Part shown: piece by piece, positions 42,863 through 52,023 of the stretch | Numbering within the stretch: position 1 is the stretch's first letter | Layout: each line of letters opens with the position of its first letter | Assembly: GCF_900108185.1 (NCBI RefSeq) | Contig: NZ_FNVA01000006.1 | Location: 372,001-436,000 of the forward strand | Reading direction: 5' to 3' | Source: Bryocella elongata | GTDB taxonomy: Bacteria; Acidobacteriota; Terriglobia; Terriglobales; Acidobacteriaceae | DNA: 64,000 nt | Notes under the pieces: generated by a model | Told to the model about the DNA's origin: nothing | The model's input: only the letters and a program-made list of their open reading frames with translations | Database searches by the model: none | Translations under genes and position numbers: made by a program

Positions 42863-44410
42863 ATGGTGGTTATGGTCAAAGACAGCAAGAGTGCGCGCCA
42901 TGTGGCGGCGGCCGTTCTGCTCGCGGCATGCCTCACGGCAACGGCGCAGGGTCCCGGCTCGAGCAGCCCGGGATCGGCGGGACAACCGCCAGCGGGCGGA
43001 ATCACGAGCTCCGATCAGAACCTCGGACTCGTGGTGGGAGCGACGCAGCAGCTTAGCGCTCCCGGCCCATCGACGAGCCCCCAGGGAACGACGACGAGCG
43101 TGCAGGATCCCAGCTATCGCGGCAGTATCGTTCGCGACAAGGCGACCGATGGCGTCATTCAGCTGACGCTGGACGATGCGCTGCAGCGCGGTCTGCGCAA
43201 CAACCTTGGACTGATCCTGCAAACCTCCAGCGTGATGTCCGCGAACGGCAGCCGCCTGCAGGACCTGCAGAAGCTTCTGCCGACTGTGACGGGCGCAGCA
43301 GCGATCCAGGTGCAGCAGCTGGACCTGGCTGCCTATGGCCTCAAGTTTCCGGGGATCAACCCGATCGTAGGACCGTTCCAGACGGTCGACTTCCGGGCGT
43401 ATCTCTCGCAGAACCTGGTGAACCTGCAGGCCTTCGAGAACTACATCGCGTCCAGGCACAACTTTGAAGCAGCGAAGCTGACCGCACAGGATGCCCGGGA
43501 CCTGGTGGTCCTGACCGTGGGCAATGCGTACCTGCTGTGCATCGCGGACGCAGCGCGGATTACGGCTGTGAAGGCTGAGATGGCGGAGTCGAAGGTCTCT
43601 CTGGATCAGGCGACGGCCAATCACGATGCCGGGACGAGCCCCCGGCTCGATGTGCTGCGCGCGCAGGTGGACTACCAGAGCGAAGAGCAGCAGCTTATCT
43701 CCTCGACCAACCAGCTCGACAAGGACAAGATCGCCCTGGCCCGCGCCATCGGCCTTCCGATGGAGCAGAAGTTCGAGCTGAGCAACGATGTTCCGTTCGC
43801 GGCGCTCGATACGCCCGATCCCAATGTGGCCTACCAGGCTGCGCTGAAGGCTCGCAAGGATCTGGCGGCAGCTGCGGAGACGCTGAAGGGCGCCGAGGCC
43901 AGCCGCAAGGCTGCGTTCTACGAGCAGATGCCTTCCGTGGACGTCGCTGCGAACTATGGCGATCTGGGACAGACCCCCGGCCATTCGCACGGCACCTATA
44001 CGGCGACCGGAGAGGTGACCGCCCCGATTCTGCAGATCGCGAAGACGCACGGCGACGAGCAGGTAGCGCGGGCGCAGGTGGACCAGGCCAGGGCGAAGCT
44101 CTCGGACCAGCAGCAGCAGGTGAACGCGGACGTCCGGGACGCGATTCTGGATATCCAGACCGCGGCCAAGCTGGTGGAAGCGGCAAAGAGCAACGTCGAT
44201 CTCGCGCACGAAGCGTTGAGTGAAGCGCAGCAGAGGTTCAAAGCCGGTGTGGCGGACAGCCTGCCGGTCTCGCAGGCGTTGGCTACGGAAGAACAGGCCA
44301 ACGATCAGTACATCAGTGCGCTGTACCAGCACAATATTGCGAAGCTTGGTCTGGCGCGTGCGCTGGGTGTAGCTGCGAGCGATTCGAAGACTTATCTCGG
44401 AGGGAAGTAG
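42863..44410 (+). CDS. TolC-family outer-membrane efflux protein
   Basis: 515 residues, signal peptide about 1-30 (ending TATAQ). LTLDDALQRGLRNNLGLILQ and the repeat half with AAKLVEAAKSNVDLAHEAL and ALSEAQQRFKAGVADSLPV are the two homologous OEP repeats that trimerise into an outer-membrane channel with a periplasmic tunnel. A Gly/Ser/Pro-rich linker (residues 30-85) precedes the first repeat. It is followed one base later by the HlyD-type gene, so the two form one transcript. The inner-membrane pump is not in this operon. Confidence 0.92.
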   Translation: MVVMVKDSKSARHVAAAVLLAACLTATAQGPGSSSPGSAGQPPAGGITSSDQNLGLVVGATQQLSAPGPSTSPQGTTTSVQDPSYRGSIVRDKATDGVIQLTLDDALQRGLRNNLGLILQTSSVMSANGSRLQDLQKLLPTVTGAAAIQVQQLDLAAYGLKFPGINPIVGPFQTVDFRAYLSQNLVNLQAFENYIASRHNFEAAKLTAQDARDLVVLTVGNAYLLCIADAARITAVKAEMAESKVSLDQATANHDAGTSPRLDVLRAQVDYQSEEQQLISSTNQLDKDKIALARAIGLPMEQKFELSNDVPFAALDTPDPNVAYQAALKARKDLAAAAETLKGAEASRKAAFYEQMPSVDVAANYGDLGQTPGHSHGTYTATGEVTAPILQIAKTHGDEQVARAQVDQARAKLSDQQQQVNADVRDAILDIQTAAKLVEAAKSNVDLAHEALSEAQQRFKAGVADSLPVSQALATEEQANDQYISALYQHNIAKLGLARALGVAASDSKTYLGGK

Positions 44411-44411
44411 A

Positions 44412-45650
44412 GTGGCGAACGAAGATCAGAACAAGCAGGGCGCGCCGGCAGACAACGGAGCCGAGGAAGCGCCGAAGAACAACGGCCGCCGCCGGATCAT
44501 CCTCATCCTGGTGGTCCTGGTGCTCGTCGTTGGTGGATTCTTCTACTGGATGCACTCGCGCCAGTTTGAAGACACGGACGACGCCCAGGTGGACGGCAAC
44601 CTGTACCAGGTGAGCTCGCGTGTCTCCGGCCAGGTGATCAACGTGTATGTCGAGGACGAGAAGTTCGTCCACAAGGGCGACCCGATTGCCGACATCGACC
44701 CGCGCGACTACCAGGTGGCTCTTGAGCAGGCGCAGGCGAACCTCGTCAACGCGCAGGCCGAGTACGAGGAGGCCGTTGCCAACGTGCCGATCACCAGCGT
44801 GAACGTTCGCACGAACATCACGACGGCCGGCCAGGATGTGAGCGGAGCGCAGGCCTCGGTTTCGCAGGCTGAAGCTCAGGCGCAGGCCGCGATCGCCCGG
44901 GTGCAGGCTGCCAAGGCGAACGCCCTCAAGGCGCAGCTGGACGTTGACCGCTATACGCCGCTGGTGAAGAACGATGTCATCTCCAAGCAGCAGTACGACG
45001 CTGCCGTGGCCACGGCTACCGCCGATCAGGCTTCGCTGGAGGAGGCTGAGCGCAATGTTCGCGCCCAGCAGGACATGGTGCACCAGGCGCAGCAGAAGCT
45101 GGCGGACTCGCGTTCGCAGGCCCAGCAGAACGCCTTGAATGGCCCCAAGCAGAACCAGGTGCAGCAGGCTCGTGCAGCGGCTGCCCTTGCCTCGGTGAAG
45201 CAGTCGCAGGCGAAGGTGGACCAGGCGCAGCTGAACCTGAGCTACTGCAAGATCGTGGCCCCGACGGACGGCATCGTGAGCAAGAAGAACGTCGTCGTGG
45301 GCAACAACCTCTCGGTAGGCCAGGATCTCCTGACGCTGGTTCCGCTGACCGATCTGTGGGTGACCGCGAACTTCAAGGAGACCCAGCTGGATCACATGCA
45401 GAAGGACCAGAAGGTTGAGCTGGCGATCGATGCGCTCGGCGGACGCAAGTTCACCGGCACGATTACGCAGATCGGCGGCGCAACCGGCTCGAAGCTGAGC
45501 CTCTTCCCGCCCGAGAACGCGACCGGCAACTATGTGAAGGTCGTGCAGCGTATCCCGGTCCGCATCGACTTCACCAACCTGAAGGACGAAAACAAGGACT
45601 ACGCCCTGCGTCCCGGCATGAGTGTAACGCCGACCGTCAAGGTCCGGTAG
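44412..45650 (+). CDS. HlyD/EmrA-family membrane fusion protein
   Basis: 412 residues from a GTG with GGAGG upstream. One membrane helix (residues about 29-47, IILILVVLVLVVGGFFYW), a barrel-lipoyl start (DTDDAQVDGNLYQVSSRVSG), a long coiled-coil hairpin rich in Gln and Ala (residues 95-265) and the closing VAPTDGIVSKKNVVVGNNL. EmrA-type proteins bridge an MFS pump to TolC. No MFS gene follows: a terminator and DedA gene come next, so the pump must be encoded elsewhere. Confidence 0.92.
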   Translation: MANEDQNKQGAPADNGAEEAPKNNGRRRIILILVVLVLVVGGFFYWMHSRQFEDTDDAQVDGNLYQVSSRVSGQVINVYVEDEKFVHKGDPIADIDPRDYQVALEQAQANLVNAQAEYEEAVANVPITSVNVRTNITTAGQDVSGAQASVSQAEAQAQAAIARVQAAKANALKAQLDVDRYTPLVKNDVISKQQYDAAVATATADQASLEEAERNVRAQQDMVHQAQQKLADSRSQAQQNALNGPKQNQVQQARAAAALASVKQSQAKVDQAQLNLSYCKIVAPTDGIVSKKNVVVGNNLSVGQDLLTLVPLTDLWVTANFKETQLDHMQKDQKVELAIDALGGRKFTGTITQIGGATGSKLSLFPPENATGNYVKVVQRIPVRIDFTNLKDENKDYALRPGMSVTPTVKVR

Positions 45651-45675
45651 CTTCAAGCTGCTATTGCGGCGCCAC

Positions 45676-45706
45676 GCGGGAGGCCTTCGGGCCTCCCGCC
45701 GGCTTT
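45676..45706 (+). terminator. Rho-independent terminator after the efflux operon
   Basis: GCGGGAGGCC / GGCCTCCCGC, 10-bp stem with a TTCG tetraloop, followed by CGGCTTTT. Confidence 0.88.
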
Positions 45707-45976
45707 TGCAGGCGATTGTCAGGAGTGCGGCTCTCGAGTGGTCGAAGTCTGTTTCCGGTCCGGAACGTAACCTTTACGATGTCTGTTAACAATTCTTCTC
45801 GACAATTAACAGTCGGACCGTCATAAGCTCTGTCATACACTCGAGCGCTGCGCGTCCGCAGAACAGTCTGCAACGCTGGCTGCGTTCGAAACATCTATTC
45901 CTCACAGGATCTTCCACGGGTTTTCAGCGGTCCAGGGCGAAATTCCCCTCTACCGCAGCGAAAGGGCTACAACGCT
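45707..45976 (+). promoter_or_regulatory. Upstream region of the DedA gene with operator-like repeat
   Basis: 270 bases without a gene. TGTTAA (45785) and TTAACA (45807) form an inverted repeat with a 16-base spacer. A possible promoter, TCGACA-N17-CATAAG (45800-45828), overlaps its right arm, so a repressor bound there could block it. The evidence is sequence pattern only. Confidence 0.35.
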
Positions 45977-46933
45977 ATGCCATCTCTGCTCCATCTTCTG
46001 GTCGGACACACCTACATGGTGCTGTTCGTCTGGGTGCTGGTCGAGCAGGGAGGTGTGCCTGTTCCCAGCGCTCCCGTGATGCTTGCGGTTGGAACCATGA
46101 GCGCCGCTCATAAGCTGCATGTGGCGTATGCCCTCCCACTGGTTCTATTTGCGTGCATGATCGCCGACATCTCGTGGTACTACCTGGGCAAGCGCTTTGG
46201 CGGCAGGGTGCTGAACCTGCTGTGCAAGTTCTCGCTCGAGGCGGCGACCTGCGTCGAGAAGACCCAGGGAACCGTGGTCCGGCGCGGTGCGATCACGCTG
46301 TTGTTCTCGAAGTGGGTGCCGGGGCTGAACACGGTCGCCGCGCCTATCGCCGGGCAGGCGGGCATTCCGTTCGGCGAGTTCGTGATCTACGACATGGCCG
46401 GTACGCTGGCCTGGGCTTCGGTGTGGCTGTTTGCGGGGCGTTTCTTCGGCGACGTCGCCAAGCGTTCGCACGAGTTCTTCGCGACCCTCGGACACCTCGG
46501 TGTGCTGCTCGTTGTGCTGATGGCGCTGGGTGTGGTCGTCTACCGGTTCATGAAGCGCCGCCAGTTCGTCACCGAACTTCGCGGCCTGCGGCTTGAGCCT
46601 GCCCAGCTGATGGCGATGATCGGCGATGCCGAGCGCGAGGGCCAGGAGCCCCCGTTCATCGTGGACCTTCGCCATCCGCTGGACGTGCTGACCGAGCCTC
46701 TGGTCCTACCGGGAGCGCTGCGCATCGGGCCGGACGAGCTGCGGCAGCGGCATGAGCTGATCCCGCGCGATCGTGACATCATTCTGTACTGCACCTGCCC
46801 CAGCGAGGAGACCAGCGCCAAGGTGGCGATGGATCTCCGTCGCATGGGAGTGCGCCGGGTTCGTCCGCTGCGCGGCGGGTTGCAGGGCTGGCGTGACGCG
46901 GGCTTCCCGGTCGATGGCGTGGGCGTCATCTAG
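45977..46933 (+). CDS. DedA-family membrane protein fused to a rhodanese domain
   Basis: 318 residues. Residues 1-200 are a DedA/SNARE-associated domain with VEQGGVPVPSAPVMLAVGT (first re-entrant loop) and FSKWVPGLNTVAAPIAGQAG (the F-x-R/K-x-x-P-G motif), proteins that flip lipid carriers such as undecaprenyl phosphate or phosphatidylethanolamine. Residues 205-318 are a rhodanese fold with FIVDLRHPLDV, the loop YCTCPSEETSAKVA with the active Cys, and PLRGGLQGW. The rhodanese part would face the cytoplasm. The fusion links membrane lipid transport to a sulfur or redox domain. Confidence 0.88.
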   Translation: MPSLLHLLVGHTYMVLFVWVLVEQGGVPVPSAPVMLAVGTMSAAHKLHVAYALPLVLFACMIADISWYYLGKRFGGRVLNLLCKFSLEAATCVEKTQGTVVRRGAITLLFSKWVPGLNTVAAPIAGQAGIPFGEFVIYDMAGTLAWASVWLFAGRFFGDVAKRSHEFFATLGHLGVLLVVLMALGVVVYRFMKRRQFVTELRGLRLEPAQLMAMIGDAEREGQEPPFIVDLRHPLDVLTEPLVLPGALRIGPDELRQRHELIPRDRDIILYCTCPSEETSAKVAMDLRRMGVRRVRPLRGGLQGWRDAGFPVDGVGVI

Positions 46934-46953
46934 AACGGCGTCGCTGGCCGTCC

Positions 46954-47679
46954 TCAGCTTCCCATCCTGAAGTTCACCGTGATGGTCGTCTGTACCTCCG
47001 TGGGCGCTCCATTGAGCAGGTACGGCTTGTAGCGGGCGCTGCGCACGGCTTCGAGCGCTGCGGCCTGCAGGATCGCGGGGCCGCTGATGGCGTGGGCGCT
47101 CTCGATGCGTCCGCTGGTGGAGATGACGGCTTCGATGACGACTGTGCCCTCCGTGCGAGTCGCCTTGGCGATGCTGGGGTAGACCGGCACGATGGGCGCG
47201 AGAAGCATGCCGGCGATCACGCCGCCCGAGATCGCGATACGATCAGAGCGCGCTGCGGGGGCAGGACGCACGCTGACGCTGGATCCCGCCGGAGACGAAG
47301 CCCACACCGCGGGGCCAGAGGTGGCCGCCATCACTGTGCCGGTTGTTGGTAGCAGCGGAGACGCGTCTACCGGTGAGCTGGTGAGGTTGCGGATGAAGTT
47401 GCTGATGCGGGACTGTGGGGCCGCCGTCGGTGCAGTTGGACCTGCGCTCGGTGCGGCCTGCTGCATGCGAACGTGCGGCGGCGGTGGGGTGGGCTTTGGG
47501 AGCGCTGGGGCTGTGAGCGTCATCTGCGGAGCGTGCAGCGGAAGCACCTCGGGATGAAGGATGGGGATGCTGAGCAGCGCTGCGGCAAGAGAGGCTTGCA
47601 CGGCGATGGCGGTGTAGACGGGTTTGCGGCTGCGGGTGCGCAGCATCGCGGTGGACTCGACCAGGGACTGCTCGAACAT
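46954..47679 (-). CDS. TonB-family energy transduction protein
   Basis: 241 residues from the ATG at 47679, preceded by GAGGTG. One N-terminal membrane helix (AIAVQASLAAALLSIPILH), a Pro-rich spacer (PALPKPTPPPPHV), a low-complexity middle, and a C-terminal TonB domain: PVYPSIAKATRTEGTVVIEA and AALEAVRSARYKPYLLNG with ITVNFRMG at the end. It spans the periplasm to drive outer-membrane receptors. No exbBD or receptor gene lies next to it. It may instead be one of the many TonB-like proteins of unknown partner found in Acidobacteria. Confidence 0.88.
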   Translation of the reverse strand: MFEQSLVESTAMLRTRSRKPVYTAIAVQASLAAALLSIPILHPEVLPLHAPQMTLTAPALPKPTPPPPHVRMQQAAPSAGPTAPTAAPQSRISNFIRNLTSSPVDASPLLPTTGTVMAATSGPAVWASSPAGSSVSVRPAPAARSDRIAISGGVIAGMLLAPIVPVYPSIAKATRTEGTVVIEAVISTSGRIESAHAISGPAILQAAALEAVRSARYKPYLLNGAPTEVQTTITVNFRMGS

Positions 47680-47968
47680 GATGCACCTCGAATCAGGTTG
47701 GGACCTGAAGATCGTTGGCGCATCCGGCAGGAGTCGAGCCAGCAGGAATGCGTGTGCTGGCATAGACACCGGATCGGCTCAAAGTGTTCCGCGATGCAGG
47801 GTGAGCAGGGCGATTCATGCGTCGTCGCCCTGAGCTCATTGCGGCTCTATCGCGGGGCTGTAGAGGTATGAGGTCTTCAGGCTGTCAGGTGCGAGGTCTG
47901 CGGCGGCGTCTGAGGCGGCACAAAATCCCGTGACGGCATAGGGCTGCTCACGCGATGATGGAACGCAC
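47680..47968. other. Divergent intergenic region
   Basis: 289 bases between the TonB-like and NagX-like genes. At 47866-47903 AGGT or AGGC recurs at spacings of 7, 8, 8 and 7 bases, a loose relative of the heptamer arrays. No clear promoter was found. Confidence 0.4.
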
Positions 47969-49210
47969 ATGGCTTCTACTGCTTCCAATGCTCCTACGAC
48001 TGCAACGATGGCGACGACTGTGAGCAAGCCGCAGCGCGTGCTCTCGGTCGACGTGCTGCGCGGGCTCACCATTGCGCTGATGATCCTGGTCAACGATCCG
48101 GGCGACTGGAAGCACGTCTTTATCCAGCTCGATCACGCGGAGTGGAACGGCCTCACGCTGACGGACCTGGTCTTCCCGACGTTTCTCTTCGTCGTGGGCG
48201 TGTCGATGGTCTTCTCGTTTACGGCACGGGTGGCGCGGGGTAACTGCCGGAAATCGCTGACGGGGCACGTGTGGGCGCGGTTCGCGAAGCTCGTGATCCT
48301 GGCGCTGGCGCTGAACTACTTCCCGCGCATGCACTGGCAGGGGATGCGGCTGTATGGGGTGATCATGCGGATTGCGCTGTGCTCGTTGATTGCGGGGATG
48401 GTGCTGGTCTTTACGCGCAACCCGAAGGTGCTTGCGGTCATCGTCATCGTGCTGCTGGTCGGTTACTGGGCGCTGCTGCGCTTCGTGCCGATCCCGGGTG
48501 TGGGTGTGCCGACGCATGGGTTTCCGATCAACGATGAGGTGAACAACCTCACGGCCTTCGTCGATCGTTGGGCGCTTGTCTGGCAGCACAAGCTCTTCTT
48601 TGGGGCGGGCGCGCTTTATCGGAAGACCAGCGACCCCGAGGGGCTGCTGAGCACGCTGCCGTCTGTCGCGACGACGCTGATTGGGGCGCTGATCGGCCTG
48701 CACTTCCGGCGTCCGGAGTGGCAGCAGGGAGAAGCGGCGCGGCTGCGCATGCGGGGGTATCTCTTCGGCTGGGGATTGATGCTGGTGCTCGCGGGTGGAA
48801 TATGGAACAACGCGTTCCCCATGAACAAGAACCTGTGGACCTCGAGCTTCGTGCTGGTGACGGCCGCTGCGGCGATGATCGCGCTGGGCATCATGAGCCT
48901 CCTGGTCGACTACCGTTCGCAGCCGTGGCCGACGTGGCTGCGGGTGATCACGTGGCCGTGGCTGGTATTTGGATCGAACGCCATTGTGGCGTACACGAGC
49001 TCGGTGGTGCTGGTGAAGGCGCTGATCTACATCCACCACACGGGGCCGGACGGCAAGAGCGTGTCGCTGCTGAGCTGGCTGTACAAGACGGTGTTTGCAG
49101 CGCATGGAAGCACGGTGTGGACGTCCTTAGCGTGGGCCGTGTGCTTTGTTGCGGTGTGCTTCATTCCGAACTGGATTCTTTGGCGGAAGAAGATCTTCGT
49201 CAGGATGTAG
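47969..49210 (+). CDS. NagX-like membrane acyltransferase (HGSNAT/DUF5009 family)
   Basis: 413 residues with about ten membrane helices. RVLSVDVLRGLTIALMILVNDPG at the first helix and WNGLTLTDLVFPTFLFVVGV with VSMVFSF after it are the signature of the heparan-alpha-glucosaminide N-acetyltransferase-like family. The conserved His of the eukaryotic enzyme lies in the first loop; here FIQLDHAEW supplies one. Bacterial members may acetylate amino sugars at the membrane. It stands alone between the TonB-like gene and the UbiD gene. Confidence 0.88.
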   Translation: MASTASNAPTTATMATTVSKPQRVLSVDVLRGLTIALMILVNDPGDWKHVFIQLDHAEWNGLTLTDLVFPTFLFVVGVSMVFSFTARVARGNCRKSLTGHVWARFAKLVILALALNYFPRMHWQGMRLYGVIMRIALCSLIAGMVLVFTRNPKVLAVIVIVLLVGYWALLRFVPIPGVGVPTHGFPINDEVNNLTAFVDRWALVWQHKLFFGAGALYRKTSDPEGLLSTLPSVATTLIGALIGLHFRRPEWQQGEAARLRMRGYLFGWGLMLVLAGGIWNNAFPMNKNLWTSSFVLVTAAAAMIALGIMSLLVDYRSQPWPTWLRVITWPWLVFGSNAIVAYTSSVVLVKALIYIHHTGPDGKSVSLLSWLYKTVFAAHGSTVWTSLAWAVCFVAVCFIPNWILWRKKIFVRM

Positions 49211-49269
49211 ATGCCGGCCCACGTGCATTTCTCTTCGCCCTTCGCTAGGCTCAAGGGTGAGGAAACAAC

Positions 49270-50889
49270 GTGGCATACGAGAGTCTGCGGGAGTGGATCA
49301 AGGCGCTGGAGAAGGCGGGCGAGCTGGTCCGTGTGAAGGAAGAGGTCTCGCCGTACCTGGAGATGGCGGAGATCGCGGACCGGGCGGTGAAGTCGGGCAA
49401 GGGAACGGCGAAGGCTGGTGGGCCGGCGCTGCTGTTCGAGAACATCAAGGGCTATCCCGGAGCGCGGGCGCTGATGAACCAGTTTGGCTCGCTGGGCCGG
49501 ATGGAGATGGCGCTGGAGACCGACTCGCTGGATGCGATTGCGGCGCGGATCCAGACGATGATCCAGCCGGTGGCCCCGACGAGCCTGATGGACAAGCTGA
49601 AGATGCTGCCCAAGCTGGCGGAGATCGGCAACGTGTTTCCGAAGATCGTGAGCGCGAAGGATGCACCGTGCAAGGAGGTGATCCTGCGCGGCGAGCAGAT
49701 CGACCTACTGAAGTTTCCGGTGGTGACGACGTGGCCTGAAGATGGGGGGCCGTTTATCACGCTGCCCAACGTGATCTCGAAGGACCCCAACAGCGGCAAG
49801 CGCAACGTCGGCATGTACCGGATGCAGGTGTATGACGGGAAGACGACGGGCATGCACTGGCAGCGGCAGAAGAACGGCGCGGAGCATCTGCGCGAGCGGT
49901 TGCGGAAGGCCGCAGGCAGCGCGTCGGGCGCGGTGGATCTGATGGCGCTGACGGCGGGAGGCACGGTGTCGGCTGCCTCACCCACATCTGAAAAGCGAGA
50001 TGCGGGGCACCCGGGTTCATCGATCCCTGAGCATGTTGCCACGAAGATTCGCGGGCAGCGGATGGATGTTGCCGTGGCGATTGGCACGGACCCAAGCATT
50101 TGCTTTTCGGCGATCGTGCCGGCGCCGCCGGAGGTGGAGGAGTTTCTGATCGCTGGCTTCCTGCGCGGCAAGCCGGTGGAGCTGGTGAAGTGCGAGACGG
50201 TGGATCTTGAGGTGCCGGCGACGGCGGAGATCGTGCTTGAAGGCTACGTCGATATCGGCGAGCTACGCACGGAAGGACCATTCGGCGACCACACGGGCTT
50301 CTACACGATGCAGGACGAGTACCCGGTCTTCCACATCACGTGCATCACGCATCGCAAGGACCCGATCTACGCGGCGACCATTGTGGGCAAGCCGCCGATG
50401 GAAGACACGTACATGGGCAAGGCGGTGGAGCGGATCTTTCTGCCGCTGATGAAGTTGACGATTCCGGAGATCGTGGACATCAACATTCCGCCGGAGGGCG
50501 CGTTCCACAACCTGATGATCGTGAGCATTCGCAAGAGTTATGCGGGGCAGGCGCGCAAGGTGATGAACGCGATCTGGTCGCTGGGCGGAGCGATGTTTAC
50601 CAAGATCATCGTGGTGCTGGACGAGGACTGCGATGTGCATGACCTCGGCGAGGTGGTGCTGCGGACGACGAACAACATCGATCCGGAGCGAGATATCGAG
50701 TTCACGCTGGGGCCGATTGATTCGCTGGACCACTCGTCACGGCTGCCGAACTTCGGGTCGAAGATGGGGATTGATGCGACGCGCAAGTGGGCGGCGGAGG
50801 GATTCACGCGGCCATGGCCTTCGATGATGGAGATGCCGGATGAGGTGAAGGCTCGGGTGAGTCGGCTGTGCGAGAAGCTGGGGTTCTAG
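49270..50889 (+). CDS. UbiD-family prenylated-FMN decarboxylase
   Basis: 539 residues from a GTG preceded by GAGG. N-terminal LREWIKALEKAGELVRV, the split-barrel segment PFITLPNVISKDPNSGKRNV with YRMQV, and the active-site region ELRTEGPFGDHTGFYT with the conserved Glu and Asp are diagnostic of UbiD. It would decarboxylate an aromatic or unsaturated acid using prenylated FMN made by a UbiX protein not in view; quinone synthesis is the usual role. Residues about 237-252 (SPTSEKRDAGHPGSS) are encoded by a palindromic repeat in frame. The substrate is uncertain. Confidence 0.9.
   Translation: MAYESLREWIKALEKAGELVRVKEEVSPYLEMAEIADRAVKSGKGTAKAGGPALLFENIKGYPGARALMNQFGSLGRMEMALETDSLDAIAARIQTMIQPVAPTSLMDKLKMLPKLAEIGNVFPKIVSAKDAPCKEVILRGEQIDLLKFPVVTTWPEDGGPFITLPNVISKDPNSGKRNVGMYRMQVYDGKTTGMHWQRQKNGAEHLRERLRKAAGSASGAVDLMALTAGGTVSAASPTSEKRDAGHPGSSIPEHVATKIRGQRMDVAVAIGTDPSICFSAIVPAPPEVEEFLIAGFLRGKPVELVKCETVDLEVPATAEIVLEGYVDIGELRTEGPFGDHTGFYTMQDEYPVFHITCITHRKDPIYAATIVGKPPMEDTYMGKAVERIFLPLMKLTIPEIVDINIPPEGAFHNLMIVSIRKSYAGQARKVMNAIWSLGGAMFTKIIVVLDEDCDVHDLGEVVLRTTNNIDPERDIEFTLGPIDSLDHSSRLPNFGSKMGIDATRKWAAEGFTRPWPSMMEMPDEVKARVSRLCEKLGF
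49976..50013 (+). repeat. Palindromic repeat inside the UbiD-family gene
   Basis: CCCACATCT (49981-49989) and AGATGCGGG (49998-50006), 8 of 9 pairs, loop GAAAAGCG, then GCACCCGGG. It sits in a variable loop of the protein and keeps the reading frame. Confidence 0.75.
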
Positions 50890-50986
50890 GTCCTGAGGCA
50901 TGAACCTCCGGGGGCTTCCAAGGCCACCGGGCGATATACTTACAGAGGCGCGCTTTGCGCACACTTTCTTTCGCAGGGAACACGCA

Positions 50987-51850
50987 TTGGCACAGGCTGA
51001 GATTGGCATCATCGGGGGCAGCGGGCTTTACAACATGCCCGGGCTGACGGACGTTCATGAAGAGAAGATCAGCACGCCGTTTGGCGACCCCAGCGAGACG
51101 TTTGTGCTGGGCACGCTGGAGGGCCGCAAGGTGGCGTTCCTGGCGCGGCATGGCAAGGGGCATCGCATCCTGCCGACGGAGCTGAACTTTCGCGCGAACA
51201 TCTATGCGATGAAGTCGCTGGGCGTGACGTCGATTCTTTCGGTATCGGCCGTGGGATCGTTGAAGGAAGAGCACAAGCCCACGGACTTTGTGATTCCGGA
51301 TCAGTTCATTGATCGCACGTTTGCGCGTGAGTCGACGTTCTTTGGTGAGGGCGTTGTGGGCCATGTGGCGTTTGGCGATCCGGTGTGTCCGATCGTTGCC
51401 AAGGTATTTGCGGATGCGTGCGCGGAGGTGGGTGTCGTCGGCAAGCTGGGCGGGACGTACGTTTGCATGGAAGGGCCGCAGTTCTCCACGAAGGCGGAGT
51501 CGAAGCTGTATCGCTCGTGGGGTGCGGACATTATCGGCATGACGAACCTGCAGGAGGCCAAGCTGGCTCGCGAGGCGGAGATCAGCTACGCGACACTGGC
51601 GATGGTGACCGACTACGACTGCTGGCATGAGAGCCACGATGCGGTGACGGTTGACCAGGTCATCGCGGTGATGCACCAGAACTCGGAGAACGCGCAGAAG
51701 GTCGTGAAGGCGGCGGTGAAGCTGATGCCCGCTGACCTGAGTGCGAGCCCGGCGCAAACGGCGGCGAAGTTTGCGATCATGACGGATCGCAGTGTGATTC
51801 CGGCGGAGACGAAGGCGAAGCTGGAGCTGCTGTTTGGGAAGTACTGGTAA
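50987..51850 (+). CDS. mtnP: S-methyl-5'-thioadenosine phosphorylase
   Basis: 287 residues from a TTG at 50987 with AGGGAA 6 bases before it; the frame is open to an ATG at 50900, but the extra 29 residues do not resemble the family. IGIIGGSGLYNMPGL, FLARHGKGHRILPTELNFRA and the C-terminal MVTDYDCWHESHDAVTVDQV are MTAP hallmarks. It splits methylthioadenosine with phosphate into adenine and methylthioribose phosphate, the entry step of methionine salvage. A -10-like TATACT at 50936 gives a leader of about 45 bases. A PfkB kinase follows. Confidence 0.92.
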   Translation: MAQAEIGIIGGSGLYNMPGLTDVHEEKISTPFGDPSETFVLGTLEGRKVAFLARHGKGHRILPTELNFRANIYAMKSLGVTSILSVSAVGSLKEEHKPTDFVIPDQFIDRTFARESTFFGEGVVGHVAFGDPVCPIVAKVFADACAEVGVVGKLGGTYVCMEGPQFSTKAESKLYRSWGADIIGMTNLQEAKLAREAEISYATLAMVTDYDCWHESHDAVTVDQVIAVMHQNSENAQKVVKAAVKLMPADLSASPAQTAAKFAIMTDRSVIPAETKAKLELLFGKYW

Positions 51851-51854
51851 CGGG

Positions 51855-52011
51855 CTAGCTGCTAGCCTCTAGCTTCTCGCTGCTAGCTTTGCTGTGGCCG
51901 TGCGGCGGCAGTATCTCCTCAATGATTGATCGGCAGATGACCGCGCGAGTCGCGGAGATTTTATGTTGCGAGGCGAGCTAGAAGCCAGAAGCGAATGGCT
52001 AGAAGCTGCTT
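51855..52011. repeat. Inverted pair of CTAGCTN heptamer arrays
   Basis: Left array CTAGCTG CTAGCCT CTAGCTT CTCGCTG CTAGCTT (51855-51889); right array in the opposite sense, GAGCTAG AAGCCAG AAGCGAA TGGCTAG AAGCTGC (51975-52009). They flank an 80-base core between mtnP and the kinase gene, so the RNA could form a stem. Confidence 0.85.
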
Positions 52012-52023
52012 CCAAAGGAAGAT

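Noticed and set aside
47866..47903. AGGT array as another heptamer repeat
   Set aside because: Spacing is 7, 8, 8, 7, not a strict period, so it was not counted with the others.
50900..50986. Longer N-terminus for mtnP from ATG 50900
   Set aside because: The 29 extra residues do not fit the family, and a ribosome binding site precedes TTG 50987; a -10-like box lies inside the extension.
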